From Microdochium bolleyi (lineage: Eukaryota; Ascomycota; Sordariomycetes; Xylariales; Microdochiaceae): a stretch of 64,000 nucleotides of DNA. Position 1 is the stretch's first letter, and every line of letters begins with the position of its first letter. The stretch lies in NCBI GenBank assembly GCA_001566295.1, contig KQ964245.1, forward strand, positions 3,105,524 to 3,169,523, read 5' to 3'. The notes below the pieces were generated by a model. That model was not told the origin of the DNA. It worked only from the letters and a program-made list of their open reading frames with translations, and searched no databases. Position numbers and translations under genes: made by a program. Below are positions 1 through 11,267 of the stretch, one piece after another.

Positions 1-1
1 G

Positions 2-265
2 TCCATCGCGTCGGACAACCCGTTACTGCTGGGTCATGTCGTCGGCAGCCTAGACCAGGGCGGGCAGCCGGGAGGTAGCGCTGGGAGCAGTGTCTTCGGG
101 GGAGACCTCGCCGAGAGCGCAGAGTACGAGCAGTACTCCTACAACACAGGCTTCAACTCCAGTGCAGGAGGCGGTGGGAGTGCGGACATGCTGGTGCTGC
201 CGTTTGTCGGGTTCGCGGACGAGATATACCGGGTCGTGAGCTCTGGGAAGTTGAATCTCCTGTGA
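2..265 (+). CDS. C-terminal fragment of an unrecognised protein
   Basis: The frame is open from the first full codon at base 2 to TGA at 263-265, giving 87 residues. The start lies outside the window. The fragment is rich in Gly and Ser, with a run of glycines near residues 59-63, and ends in a hydrophobic then charged stretch (MLVLPFVGFADEIYRVV). Base composition and codon use look like the other genes here, so it is probably real. No motif identifies the family. It could be the tail of a transcription factor or of a secreted protein, and I assign no function. Confidence 0.55.
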   Translation, partial: SIASDNPLLLGHVVGSLDQGGQPGGSAGSSVFGGDLAESAEYEQYSYNTGFNSSAGGGGSADMLVLPFVGFADEIYRVVSSGKLNLL

Positions 266-1473
266 CGGAGACGTTGGGTGTCAGGGCATAATCTGTTTAT
301 GGCGCGGAGATCGGAGTACACGAGCATGGCCTGTTTGACAAGGTTTGTCTTTCAGTGTAGTCTTTGGGTTTCCTTTTCGTCTTTGTCTTTGTCTTCATAG
401 AATCGTTATGTCAGCCTTCGTATTTTGCTTTCAACACTCCTTTATCATTATTATAGATTGCAGGCAATCGAGCCAGAGACTTTTCTACGTCCAATCATAA
501 AGTGATGAGCGACTTACAACGAGTATCACCACTATATAGTCGGGCCACCTATCCTCGCACCGAGATTTGGCTTGTCGCCGTAATTGTGTTCCAAAGTTCT
601 CTGTTTTGATGTTTAGTGTAAGAAACTATCGCGGCCTGGCATTCATTAAAGTATCGTTCGTCGGGACCGCGGGCTTTGGCCTCCAACTTAGATTGCCCAG
701 GGGCTGGCCCTGCGGCAGTTACAACGCTTGCCTGCATGTAAAACCTGCAGCCGGTCAAACGCCGATAGAAACAGCCAGCTTCCCGGTCGGTCCTGGCGAC
801 TGGACATCAGTATTCTTTTCCTTTGCGAGAGTCGTTTGTTTGGACGGAGGATAATCGTCCGGTCGGGACCTCCAGCGATTTCCGCTCGAATCTTTCAAAC
901 TTAACTCACGCCCAAGAGCATAGTCTGAGTCGCCCTTGTGTTGGCAAGCAGAGTCAGGTCAATGCTGTTGCAATGGCTATACGGAAGCGCAGTCTGGCCT
1001 ATCATCTATACGAGTACATGAGGCTGCACCTTAGCCGTGCTCTCCTACAAACAGAATACTTATTGTTGAAAATTCAAGGCACTCACGCGGCATGAGAAGA
1101 TGTCAACAAATCATGTCGAAATCGGAGGGCGAATCAATGAGCATCCAAACTGAATGGGGTTCTCGTTGACCAAACAGGGAACCGTTACCGCTGGTTCTAG
1201 GCCCTAATCGTAGTGTTCAGAACGGCGTTGTCCTAGGCCCTCTTGTGCTCCCGATTTGCTGCGTCACGCTTCTTGCCTGAACGATACTCCTCCTTTCGCC
1301 ACAGATTCTTCCTGAAACACAAAATTCGTATCTGGTTGAGCATAGATAAGTTTCTCTGCAATCACCACTACAACAGTCTTTATTCATGTGACTTGAGATC
1401 ACTACACACACAGAAACCTCATCACTTTCACCACGCAAACCGGACTCGCCCTCCACAATCGATCACTAGGAAG
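266..1473. other. Intergenic region, no supported gene
   Basis: This stretch separates the fragment at the left edge from the first small basic-protein gene. ORFs on both strands are short, overlap each other and show no recognisable domain. The last 200 bases are C/A-rich and pyrimidine-tracted and probably hold the promoter and 5' leader of the gene at 1474. Confidence 0.5.
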
Positions 1474-1977
1474 ATGTCTTCTTCCACCAGCAAGTACAGT
1501 GCTAAGGACATGGATATCCTCGTCGCCGCATGGAAGACCTCAAAGGTAGCTACTCAGCTAAGCTTCACATCTGACATCGGCACCACGCCCATCATCTTGT
1601 CATCCTCAACCACCTCCCTGGAAGATCTTCACTAACAAGCCACAACTGCCTTGGCAAAGGTCGACTGGCAGGCCCTCGCGGAACTTGGCCTCTACAAGAA
1701 CGCACAGTCCGCCCGCGCGAGCTTCGACGCCTTCAAGAGACGCGTCTTCGGCGCCGACTACAACCCAGGCAGCCAAACCGGTGCTGCCGGTTCCACGGAT
1801 GCCGCTCCCGGCAGCGCCCAGAAGAAGCCCGCCACTCCGCGCAAGCGCAAGGGCAAGGCCGCTGAGCCCAGTCCTGCCCAGGCAGTGGGTGACGTTGCCG
1901 ACGACGAGCCAGAGAGTTCTATCAAGAAGGTCAAGAAGGATGTCGTCGAGCACGAAAAGTCTGAGGAAGAGGAGTAG
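1474..1977 (+). CDS. Small basic nuclear-type protein, paralog A
   Basis: Two exons, 1474-1545 and 1660-1977, encode 129 residues. The intron (GTAGCT...AAAG) contains ACTAAC at 1631. The N-terminal 60 residues contain a motif of the type AWKxxK-VDWQALAELGLYKNAQSA followed by a basic FKRRVF. This resembles a widespread fungal small-protein pattern with an A-W-C...K-DYxKLA...Y...SA core, which looks like a short helical, possibly DNA-binding, unit. The C-terminal half is low-complexity, with a KRKGK basic patch, KKVKK, and an acidic EEEE end. A nuclear or chromatin role is inference only. It sits directly upstream of a same-strand paralog at 2708-3621. Confidence 0.8.
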
Positions 1978-2707
1978 AGCAAAGAATTGGCAAGAAGCTG
2001 AGCGTGATGGTCTCGTGACGACACGTCACAATGACTGCCTACCTCGGAACTCTGTATTCAACGGGAAGGAGGTAAACCATTACTGTCACGAAATGCCAGG
2101 AACTCTCTTTTGGGGGCGTAGCTAGAAATCTTCGCAAAGAACGCTACGTACGCGTACATTCAGATAGAAAGAAACAATTGTCGGCGGCACAGCTTCCTGA
2201 GCACGACACAATACAGCCTCCTCACGAACCAAACCTCTCCAGTGTTGACTGTCATTATTGCCTTTGAACTTGTGGTATAATTCATCTGGTCACCGCTTGC
2301 ACGAATGGTCATCTCCTTTGAGCGTCAAGGGTCTTGCGCTGTAGCTCACGGTTTATTTTCCAAAATCTCATCCAAAGGCTGCCTCCCACAGCAACAGTGG
2401 GAACAACTGCGGTACAACTACTCGACACTCACAGCATGTTTACGCTACTGAGGGCACGAGGCATCCTTCAAACAATAGGCACCCCCACACCTCCCAGCAA
2501 CAAACTGCTCACCCCGAAAGACTCTTGACACCTGCAACGACAGCAACTTCCTCCTTAAGTACCACCGTGTTGCCTCACCAAGAACTTTTGCAGCTTCCTC
2601 TCCGAACAGAAACAGCAGATATTATCAACAACAAAGCTCTCAAGCAACTTCCTCATTTTAAACAACCCTCCGAGCCAACCGCACCTCGCACTATCAAGTC
2701 GATCATC
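1978..2707. other. Spacer and 5' leader between the tandem paralogs
   Basis: No coding potential is supported. The last 300 bases before the ATG at 2708 are rich in CA and CAACA tracts, typical of a fungal 5' UTR. Confidence 0.5.
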
Positions 2708-3621
2708 ATGTCTGACAACAACAGCAACACTGGCCCCTCCGCTCGCGACATCGAGGTCGTCTTCGCGGCATTTCAGTGCCTCAAGACCCCTCCGCAAGTA
2801 AGTTACGCATGGTTCATCTCAATTCACTGAAAGCAGCAACGCAGTCTTCACCTCCCCCTGGAAATCATCTTCATCTCACCCCGGGGTTTATGGTGATGAT
2901 GATTCTATCGTTGGTTGTCTTTCAAGATACCACTCGCCTGCTGCTCCTCTCCTTCCCTATTTCGATCAGCGCGACTTCACCAGAGAAACAAAAACCTCCC
3001 ATCAAAATCCCCCCAAACAAAAGCCATCACACAAATATTGCACACATAGACGCAACCGGTTGTCATTTTGCGTACATCATTCTATCGTACCCTCTGCTAA
3101 CACGAACCCTTCCCATCTCGCAGGTCGACTTCCAGAAGCTCGCCGACATGGGCCTCTACAAAAACGCCACCTCGGCCTCCTCCGGCTTCAGCCAGCTGCG
3201 CAAGCGCGTCTTCCCCAAGGATGGCACGCCCGTGCTCGCCAATGCGGCCGCTGCCATGGGCGGCATGGGTGCTGCCGCTGCCGGCTCTGGTAATGCTACT
3301 GCGGCCGATGCGGCGGACGCGGGCCCAGCTCCTACCGGCACCAAGACCACCGCCACCCGCAAGCGCAAGGCTACCACCACCGCCGCTGCCAAGAAGCAGG
3401 GTGCTGCGAACGACGGCGCGGCTGGCGCTGCTGCTGCTTCTACTGCTGCAGAGGCAGATGGCGAGAAGGACGGCGAGGAGGGGGAGACGAAGCCCGCCGC
3501 CCCGGCCAAGAAGCCGCGCAAGGCCCGTGCCAAGAAGCAGGTCAAGTCCGAGGAGAAGGCTGTCGAGGAGGCTACCGGTGACGAGGAGCTCACCACCGGC
3601 AAGATTGACGCCGAGGACTGA
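2708..3621 (+). CDS. Small basic nuclear-type protein, paralog B
   Basis: Exons 2708-2797 and 3124-3621 give 195 residues. Exon 1 ends in ...KTPPQ and exon 2 opens VDFQKLADMGLYKNATSA, which aligns with the same junction and motif in the gene at 1474-1977, so the intron position and phase (0) are conserved between the two. The 326-nt intron is unusually long for this window. The C-terminal half is an Ala-rich, Lys-rich tail with KRK and KKPRKARAKK patches that would serve as nuclear localisation or nucleic-acid-binding segments. Function is unknown. The pair is best explained as a tandem duplication with a diverged tail. Confidence 0.8.
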
Positions 3622-6600
3622 TGAGTTGCCACGCACCGGCGGACCAGACTTCATGGCGCAAACTGCGGAACGACGCTGGAGCATGCTGCGCTGAACGGTT
3701 TGTTCTCGAGCATACATTTCAGCATTCTAGATCACTGCGACAGGTATTGTAGGGCCGATCCAGCGCAAGGGATATGTCCTCATTATCGGTCCGGTTCTCA
3801 GGTGTCAACGACGTGGGTGAGCCCCACGACCGAGCCTCGCGGGCTTTAGCCAAGCTGGCGCGGAAGGGTACAGGATAGAAAGAGTCACCGACTCGCATGG
3901 ACCAAGTCAAGCAGAGCTTCCTATCTTGACAAACGTTCCATGCAGGGACAGCTTATCGCATAGATCAGAACCCATCAGGCCGTGGAACTTGTGATCCGTG
4001 TGTTTGTCATGCACTAGAAACCATGCCACATCACGCGCGAATCACGACCTGCTTTGCCCGTGGGGTCCTCTCATTTCCCATTCCCGTTTCGTATCAGTCA
4101 GCCTAGCATGTCCCGTAGCGTCATGTTGCTCCGAGCTGGAAGTAAGTACACCAAGGCAACAATCGTGTCTAGAATGACGAACACGCCTGAGCAGCAAGCA
4201 GAGAGTATAGTCGGTCAAACTCAAAGTCACGTGCGTCTGAAGCTAAAACAAAGCTTCAGTTCTTCACCCTGGTTTTTCTTGGTCGGAGCCACCCTAGCTA
4301 GCCCTTGCGTTGAGCTAATCTAGGGTCAGCAAATAGGATGAAGAACTCAGCCTCTGGCAACACCTACACGAGTCCTACCAAAGTGATCATATAAAATGAA
4401 CAGTGATCTAGGTAACCCCTCAAGCCGTGGCGTGATTGTTCGGGTGGCTCACCTGACGGCTTCCGCGTGCGCTCCCACGTACCGCCGAGTTGCCAGGGGC
4501 CCGTCATTCCAAGTGCGTCCCAATCCTTTGTCAGGGACTTGTTTCTTCCACATCCCTTTAGTCTCCACGCTGTGACTGAGATTTGAAGAGATTGCTGTCT
4601 TTGCGCAAGATCTTGTGCGGTCTCGTATAGTGTCTGTCTCGAGCTGTGTGTCGTTTCTCGCCATGTGAATCGCGTTCGCGAGGATGTCCAAATTGCTGTC
4701 TGAGTCGAATGGCCGTCCATTCGTGCAGTACTTTGACCTGATCTAGCCGTGTGCATTTTCCTGTGGACACGGTTTCTGTGGAGAAGACTGAAGAACCCAG
4801 AACGAATTTCGGAGGATTCCGACCTGGATGAAGCTTGGCAGAGGGTGCGACCGCAGGAAATCGAAGATCTTCCACGCAGATAGCAGATGAATGCTGATCC
4901 ATACATTCACATTGCCAAAGGCCTTTGCCGATCCCGGGGGGGCTGGGATATATATATCCCCCCGTTTGGCCGCAGCCCTCGGAGGATTCGTCCCTCCTTT
5001 CAATCTGCCATCACCAGCTGGTGAATAAGCCCACTGCCGCCAAGCGCCCACGTGCAAATGCCAAAACGGGTTTCCCGTGTGTGTGAAGGTAGTATGCATT
5101 GCGGGGCTGGGTAATGCTGAGACCAGGGTGTGAGTGGTGCATCGCGCGAGAGTTGAAACCAGAAATGGCGCAAAACCGATGAAACGCCACATGCCTCAGG
5201 CGACGTCCCAGATAATGTCGCTCTCTTATGGGCGAAAACCAAAAATGGGTCGGGTGACTGGCTTGTCTTTACGAGAGACCGGACGAGACGCGACGTGGCG
5301 CTCGGCATTCGGCAATACGAGAAGGTATGGCTGGTGGAAAGGGCTGAAGTCTCGACTCAATCGGGCGGGCATTCTGGACCGACCCGTGGCAAAAGTCCCA
5401 GCGCCGCTTCGCTGACCTTAGCCACGAATCATTTTACTATCGTGGGCGAGAGGCTGATGGTGCCTGTCTGGATGAAGACTAGAAGTGCCAAAGCCCGAGG
5501 CGTTTGACGATGGAGTTGTGGTCGTTGAAATCTAAAATAAGCACACGATTAGCTTTGGACTCAGAAGGGGATCTGCACGCCACTGCGCCAGACTGTTTTT
5601 GGTGTTCTAACACCCTGAGGTTGAGCTCGGCCTGTGTTCCGCAGGCGCTAGAACGTGACGCCGCAATTTGAGAATGAGACCACAGGAAATGTCCGATGAC
5701 AGCTCGGCTGGCCTCTTTGGGCGGCCTTGGATGGACGAAAAGCCCCTGATTGTTTCGAAGCAAGATGACGCTGCCAGGGTCCGCCAGGGGCTGCTTGCCA
5801 GGAACCGCCAGGGTCCTAGCAGACAGGCAACAGGGTTATGCCCGAGTCAACGGCCGAGCTGGGTGTGCCGGACTGCGAGGGCGGCAGGAGTCATGCATGG
5901 TGAATGGGCGGCGGCAGCAGCCGAATGGCGTGCATGCACAGTACTCCGGACCCCGTCCCGAAGCCATTGTTACCGAGCGGACTACCGGAACCATTGCGCC
6001 AGGAAGGATGACGATGGCAGAGCATGCTCGAGAGATGCCAAGCCGTGGACTCACAAGACGCGCGTCCGCAACAACGCAGCCGTCGACAACGAAACCGTCG
6101 AGGAGGGCCTGGCGATGTGGTGGCTGCGGTGGCTGCGTGTGCATCGTGACGAGTTAAGCATAATGGCAGTGTTTAGTCGCGCCGTCTCAGATTGCCTCGG
6201 AGGGCTGCTAGTGGTGGAAATGGTGCGCCGGTGATGCAATCGTCGAAAAGGCACCGCGGCAGAGACGCATGGAAAAAGTGCCGTGCCCGTTGAAGCTGGT
6301 GTTGCTGGTGTTGGATGTGGGCGCAGAATGGGACGATGGTGGGCCAAACAACGGCCATGCGGGCCGTTTCGAACACGACGACGAGAGGCCCGCGCAGGGC
6401 CCTCAAACACTGCAACACAGGCGCTGCCGTTTCACTCGGTCACGTCCCACGGGTCCCTTTTGTCGGCTGCTCCTTCCTGCCCAGTGCCAGCACTGCCAGT
6501 ACTGGCCACGAGGTGGGCAAAGCCTCCGGCCGCCACCACGCGGCAGCCCGCGACCTGCCAGAAACCCACCACCTTGCGACGGCTGCTGTTCGAGCCCGCC

Positions 6601-6928
6601 GTCCCCACAGCATCACCAATCTCGCCGCTGGCCTGCCAGCCCTCTCCACCGCGCCAGGGCAGGCCTGTCGTGCCCCTGCGCCATACCCGCTCTGCCGACG
6701 GGTCGTCCCTATCCTACGTCTTCGCCGCCTCGCATTATAAAGACGATCCGCCGGCCAAGATGCCCTCAACCGCCTCTCTTTCCTCCCTTCTGTTCATCGT
6801 GCCTCTGTGAAGCCGCTTTCTTTTCCTCGCCCTTCCTTGTTCCTTTCCCTTTCCTACCCAGTGCTGGTCACTTTCGCTTCCCTGTACATTTCAGAAACAT
6901 TTCCCTACCACGCCAGCCGTCCGTCATC
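3622..6928. other. Long intergenic region, no supported gene
   Basis: About 3.3 kb without a credible gene. ORFs occur on both strands (for example 4364-4906 minus and 5668-6234 plus) but overlap, lack domains and look random in composition. A short TA run occurs near 4949. The last 500 bases are GC- and CT-rich and form the upstream region of the secreted-protein gene at 6929. Confidence 0.5.
6736..6742 (+). promoter_or_regulatory. Probable TATA element of the Egh16-like gene
   Basis: A TATAAAG element occurs in an otherwise GC-rich region about 190 bases before the ATG at 6929, followed by a CT-rich tract typical of fungal transcription start regions. The assignment is by position only. 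Confidence 0.35.
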
Positions 6929-8167
6929 ATGCCTTCCTTCGCTTCTCTGCTCTCCACCGCCGCCCTCGTGGCTCTCGCCCAGGGCCACGCCGTCTTCCTC
7001 AACGCCCAGGGCGAAACCGGTTCTCCTGCCTCGCGCGGTTTCCAGGGTGAGTCTTCTGCTGCACAAACAACCACTGATAAGACAAGATCACTGACCTCGG
7101 GCCTCTCCTCCTTGTCATAGTCAGCTTGGATATCGCAAGAAACTGCACCTCCATCAACCCCTGCCAGCAGGACACGACCATCATCCGCGACAATGAGATC
7201 AAGAACAACGTCGTCAACGAGTGTGGCCGTACCGAGCTGACCGGCAACATCGACATTGGCGAGAACACCGAGAACGCCCTCGCCGCCAAGCAGGTCACCC
7301 AGGTCAAGGCCGGCTCCAAGGTCTCCGTCACCGTCCACCAGGTCAACGCCGACGGTGCCGGCCCCTACACTTGCGACCTCATCGAGGCCGGCAACAACGG
7401 CGTCATCTCCCAGAACCTGACGGTCCTTGACAACATCCCCGGCGTCAACGGCTTCTCCCAGGCCCGTACCCAGCAATTCAACATCACCGTCGTCATGCCT
7501 CAGAACTTCAGCTGCAGTGGATGTGAGTGTTCAAGTCCATAGACAAACCCCGCATGAGCCTTCGCTGACCACCCTTGTAGCTTCCGCCGGCAACGTCTGC
7601 ACCGTCCGCTGCCGCAACAACGCCCTGGCTGGTCCCTTTGGTGGCTGCTTCCCTGTCCAGCAAACTGACACCGCGGCCAAGGTCAACACTGCCGCCGGTG
7701 TTGACACCAACATTAGCACCGAGGCTGTCCTCAAGCAGGTCAAGGACGACCAGGCTGACTTCCCCGCTGCCGTCGCTGCCAACCAACAGGCTGGCAGCAG
7801 GGAGGGTCTTGCCGCGGCCAAGAAGGTCGACGACATCCTCAACGCCAACGGCGCCACACTCGTCAGCCTTGCCGCCCCCACCCAGACCGTCTCTGTCCTT
7901 CTCGGTGGTAACCCCGCTGCTGTCCCTACTGCCACTGCCACTCCCGCCGTTGGTGGTGGTGCCGGTGCCGGCCGCGGTGGCAACAACAACAACAACGGTG
8001 GCCAGGGCCGCGGCCAGCAGGGCGGCAACAACGGTCAGGGTCGCGGTCAGCAGGGCGGCAACAACGGCCAGGGCCGTGGTCAGCAAGCCGGCAACGCTGG
8101 TGCTCGCAATGCTGGCCCCAGCCGTCGCCGTCACCTCAGCCAGGCTGAGATGCGTGGCGCCTACTAA
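6929..8167 (+). CDS. Egh16-like (GEgh16/MAS3 family, DUF3129) secreted protein
   Basis: Three exons, 6929-7046, 7121-7522 and 7581-8167, encode 368 residues. The introns (GTGAGT...CATAG and GTGAGT...TGTAG) are both in phase 1. Residues 1-19 form a signal peptide ending in GHA. The mature start (AVFLNAQGETG), the I-NPCQQDTTIIRD block, the NVVNECGRTELTGN block and the VHQVNADGAGPYTCDL block are diagnostic of the Egh16/MAS3/GAS family, which was first found in appressoria of powdery mildew and Magnaporthe and is secreted. Conserved cysteines fit a disulfide-stabilised fold. The last 90 residues are an unusual Gly/Gln/Asn repeat tail. Family members are often induced on host surfaces, so a role in host or surface interaction is possible but not shown. 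Confidence 0.92.
7975..8100 (+). repeat. Gly/Gln/Asn-rich coding repeats
   Basis: The 3' end of the Egh16-like gene encodes three near-identical copies of an 11-residue unit of the form GQGRGQQGGNN, preceded by a short Asn run. The third copy reads QQAGNAG. Copies are in frame and close in nucleotide sequence, which indicates recent expansion. Confidence 0.8.
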
Positions 8168-8632
8168 GTGCTTCGCTAGTAGGATGCGAATTGTGAACCT
8201 TCGGAGGATACCACCTGTATCATTGTGTCGTAAGGCAACTGATCATGGCTTTTTTGGAATAGAGGGTAGAGTGCACGGGCACGGCAGTCGCAGTGGAATG
8301 TAACACAGCTCAGGTAGACATTGCTATTTTAGCATAGCAGTGGCGTGCAAGGAATTTTCTGATTTTGACAATTCTGTGTGTTTGTCCATATTTCTCTTTG
8401 CGGTTCCGGCGTGTGCAAATGCATTGCGATCCCGTAGAAGTTCAACACAGCTTCTGCTGATCAGGTGTGTCCAGTTGAGCGCCTTTTGATACGCAAAACG
8501 TTTCAGATGAGTGTCGTAGATCCCGCCAAAACACGTCTACCGCCAAGGCGGGCACTCCATGATCTTCGCCATGACAGTGACGTAACCCTAGGAGTTGTGA
8601 CAACGGGTTATCCTTTATCCAGCAGCCTGAGC
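8168..8632. other. Intergenic region
   Basis: Convergent spacer between the Egh16-like gene and the broken gene on the other strand. Nothing beyond likely 3' UTRs is visible. Confidence 0.5.
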
Positions 8633-9758
8633 TCACTTCTCGTCGTCCGCCTCAGAGGACGAGTCACCGGCTTCCACAAAGGCCTTGCTCTTGGCCGTGG
8701 GTCTGCTCCTCTGCTTCTTCTTCACTGGAATCATCATGGTTCGTTCCTCGTCGTCGTCGTCGTCGTCGTCCCTTCTCTCTCGCCTGTCGATGTCAGCAGA
8801 GAAGGCCTGCGCAAGCACTTGCCTCGTGCTCTTTGCGCCTGTAATGCGTGACATAACATGTACGAGATCAACCGGTCAGCAGAAGATCACTACTCGCACG
8901 TTTGAGAATCCCCGACCTCATGGGGTGGTGTAGAAGACCCGAAATGCTTACCACCGAAGGCCCCCTTGCGGTGTCCTGGAAGATACGTGCGCGTGCGAGT
9001 GAGCCCGGCACTGGTGATGTTGCCGTCGTCGCCATCACCACGACCACCACTATCACTACCTCTAGATAAACCGGCGCTGCCACTCCTCGCTCCAAACGAA
9101 GCGGATGTGCACGCCGCCGTGGCGGCGGTCCTCTGTGTTGTAGTAGGCGCCGCAGGGCGGGACGTGGCCGTGGTCACGGCGGCAGCAAGGGGCCGCTTGT
9201 TGATCGGGTTCAGGTCGTCCGGAGAATAGAGGCCAGGGGAGGTTAGAGGCCAGGGGAGGAGGTTGAGTCCGGTAGAAGGCAAGGCGAACAGTTGTAGTAC
9301 AAGGAGTCGCTGGCGTCGCTGGAGCCGGAGATGGAGCTGGAGTCGCAGAGGTCAAAGGAGCCCAGGTCGGAGCCGGAGTCGGCGGAGTCGGGCTTGGGAT
9401 CGATATTGAGACAGGAACAGGAGGGGGAAGGGATACTGTCGTGGGGGTCATAGATGTGGTTGTCGCTGCAGTCCAGCTTGTTGTTGCTGGTATCCTTTCC
9501 GATGTTGTCGTTGCTGGTGTCGTGGTTGCTGATGCTGCCGTTGCACTACGGGACGGAGCTAGGCTCGTCGTAGTCGTCTTCCGATTCAAAGTCAGACTCG
9601 GAGCAGCCTCCGAAATAGCAGACGGGCACGCCGGTGGGCGTTCCAGCAGCAGTTGAACACGGACTGGCGAGCGAAGTCAAGGACGAGTTATCGTTAGAGA
9701 AGCTTGCGCCACCAGAGATCTTCTCCTTCTCATCTACGGCGGTGCTGGCTGTGGTCAC
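8633..9758 (-). pseudogene. Broken acidic, Ser-rich protein gene of unknown family
   Basis: Read from the ATG at 9758, the frame is open for 70 codons of acidic, Ser-rich sequence, then meets TAG at 9546-9548. The same frame continues for 100 more codons of equally coding-like Asp/Ser/Cys-rich sequence to a TAA at 9243-9245. That TAA and a frameshift are created by a 17-bp tandem duplication. Counting only one copy puts the frame straight into the next open stretch, which ends in RTYLPGHRKGAFGG. An intron at 8839-8951 (GTAAGC...TTACAG) joins this to a terminal exon with a seven-Asp run and basic KKKQR, ending at TGA 8633. TAG could derive from CAG by one C-to-T change. I do not recognise the family. 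No intron with a consensus donor removes the TAG. Confidence 0.65.
9227..9260. repeat. 17-bp tandem duplication that shifts the reading frame
   Basis: A 16-bp word beginning TAGAGGCCAGG occurs at 9227-9242 and again at 9244-9259, a period of 17. The two copies lie inside the broken gene, and the extra copy is exactly what separates the upstream frame from the downstream one. Confidence 0.85.
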
Positions 9759-9917
9759 CTCTTCGTTCCTGGTCAGGGCACTCCCCCTTTTATTTTATTT
9801 TTATTTTTTATAAATACTACCCAAGTCTAGCCATACAAATGGAATAAATGGTCATTTTCTCGGATGCTGCCCCAAATTTCGTCCTCCAACCTGTGAAGAA
9901 GTCTCCTAAGGACACAC

Positions 9918-11267
9918 CTATGATGTATCCTGCACGTATTCCAAACCGCACAAAGCCCTCGCCTGGTCCATTCTCCTCATGATTCGCATCGTGTGCTCCC
10001 ACGAACAGGTATCCAAATTCTGCACTCTCCCCTGCCGTATATCTTGCGCCACCGCATCGGCCTCAAAATGAAACCCACGGCCTGCAACGGGAAAATCTAC
10101 GCGCTCGAGAGCTTGTTCACCATCGGCCGGTTGATCCCTTCGAATTACCAGAAACCCGGGTTTGGACGCCGCGACCCCGCCAATGGTGATGCTCCCCTTG
10201 GATCCGGAGATGCGTGCAAATTCATCCGTACCTTTGGCCAGGACAGTGCAAGATGCGACGGCCTGGGCCTTGATGGAAGGGTAGTTGAGGACAATGGTCG
10301 TCTGTTCGTCCACGTGGAGACTTGGATCCGCGTCGCTCGCAAAAGTCATGGTCGCACTAATCAGGGGTTCCTTGGCGGATGGTGACGCCGCCGGCGCAGC
10401 CATGATGTCTGGATGCGAGTCGAGCACGACAGAGGCCCAGGTGAGCGAGTATATGCCAATATCGAGCAGGGCTCCTGCACCGAGCTCCCGCGAGGCAGTG
10501 CGTGCCTGGGGATCCGCGGCTGTGCTGATGGGCATGTTGAGCCCAAAGTGTGTCCAGACTTGGTGTACGTCACCAATGATTTTGTCTTGGTAGAGTGATT
10601 TCGGCACGGCCTGCGCTATGGGGAAGAACCGGGTCCAAACCGCTATCTGGTGTTCCAAACAGACCTCAAAAGGTCAGCAAAAGATGTTCATCTCAATCAT
10701 CAAACATAGTGGTTCAATACAATGGCTGAGCGGGCATGATGGGTTGAGATGACGACAAACCTTCCATGAGAAATACACACTTGTCCCTGGCGGCGTCAAA
10801 CATCTCTTGGGCGTCCCTGGCGTTGATGGCAATTGGTTTCTCGCAGAGAACATGCTTGCCCGCGGTGATGGCATCGATAGTATTTCTTCGGTGCAGCGTG
10901 TGTGGTGTACCAATGTAGACAATGTCGATGTTGGGATCGTTGTACACGCCCTCGTACGAGTCGTAGATGGCCGGGGAGTGTGTTGGGCAGTTTTTGGTAG
11001 CGAACGCGGACCCTTTGTCCTTGGATGAAGAGCCAATAGCCTGAATAATATGTCGAGTGGTTGCAACGCCGGGTCTGTCAAGAACCAAGTCCGCCACGAA
11101 CCATGATGAGATGAGGCCGCAACCTGTCATTACGTAGTTAGCCACCAGCGATGAGTGGTCCTTACACCTGTCGATGATTATGAATGTGACAATCTTAGCT
11201 CGCATTGCCCGTTCAGATACGCACCAATGATGCCCCATCGCAAGGTAGGAAGCTCGGGAGCGGGCAT
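9918..11267 (-). CDS. Gfo/Idh/MocA oxidoreductase, D-xylose/dihydrodiol dehydrogenase-like
   Basis: Three exons on the minus strand (11267-11225, 11123-10761, 10642-9918) encode 376 residues. Splicing restores family blocks at both junctions: LRWGIIG|CGLISSWFVADL, the N-terminal Rossmann turn, and FLME|AVWTRFFP. The EKP motif (VLCEKPIAINARDAQEMF) carries the catalytic lysine region, and the C-terminal half has the substrate-binding sheet with GALLDIGIY. The family reduces or oxidises sugars or diols with NADP(H), and closest in type are D-xylose 1-dehydrogenase (NADP) and trans-1,2-dihydrobenzene-1,2-diol dehydrogenase. It lies in the same orientation as a second Gfo/Idh/MocA gene and close to a divergent Zn2Cys6 regulator. 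The exact substrate cannot be read from sequence. Confidence 0.88.

Noticed and set aside
2798..3123. Possible C/D snoRNA in the long intron of paralog B (ATGATGA-like words near 2893).
   Set aside because: No D box at suitable spacing, no terminal stem and no guide I could match to rRNA.
4364..4906. Minus-strand ORF of 180 codons.
   Set aside because: No recognisable sequence features; overlapping ORFs in other frames look equally random.
4940..4965. TATATATA run as a promoter.
   Set aside because: No gene with a credible start lies downstream on either strand at a suitable distance.
5668..6234. Plus-strand ORF of 188 codons.
   Set aside because: Overlaps opposite-strand ORFs; no domain, signal or start context.
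7508..8134. Long minus-strand ORFs opposite the Egh16-like gene.
   Set aside because: Shadow frames caused by the biased composition of the real gene.
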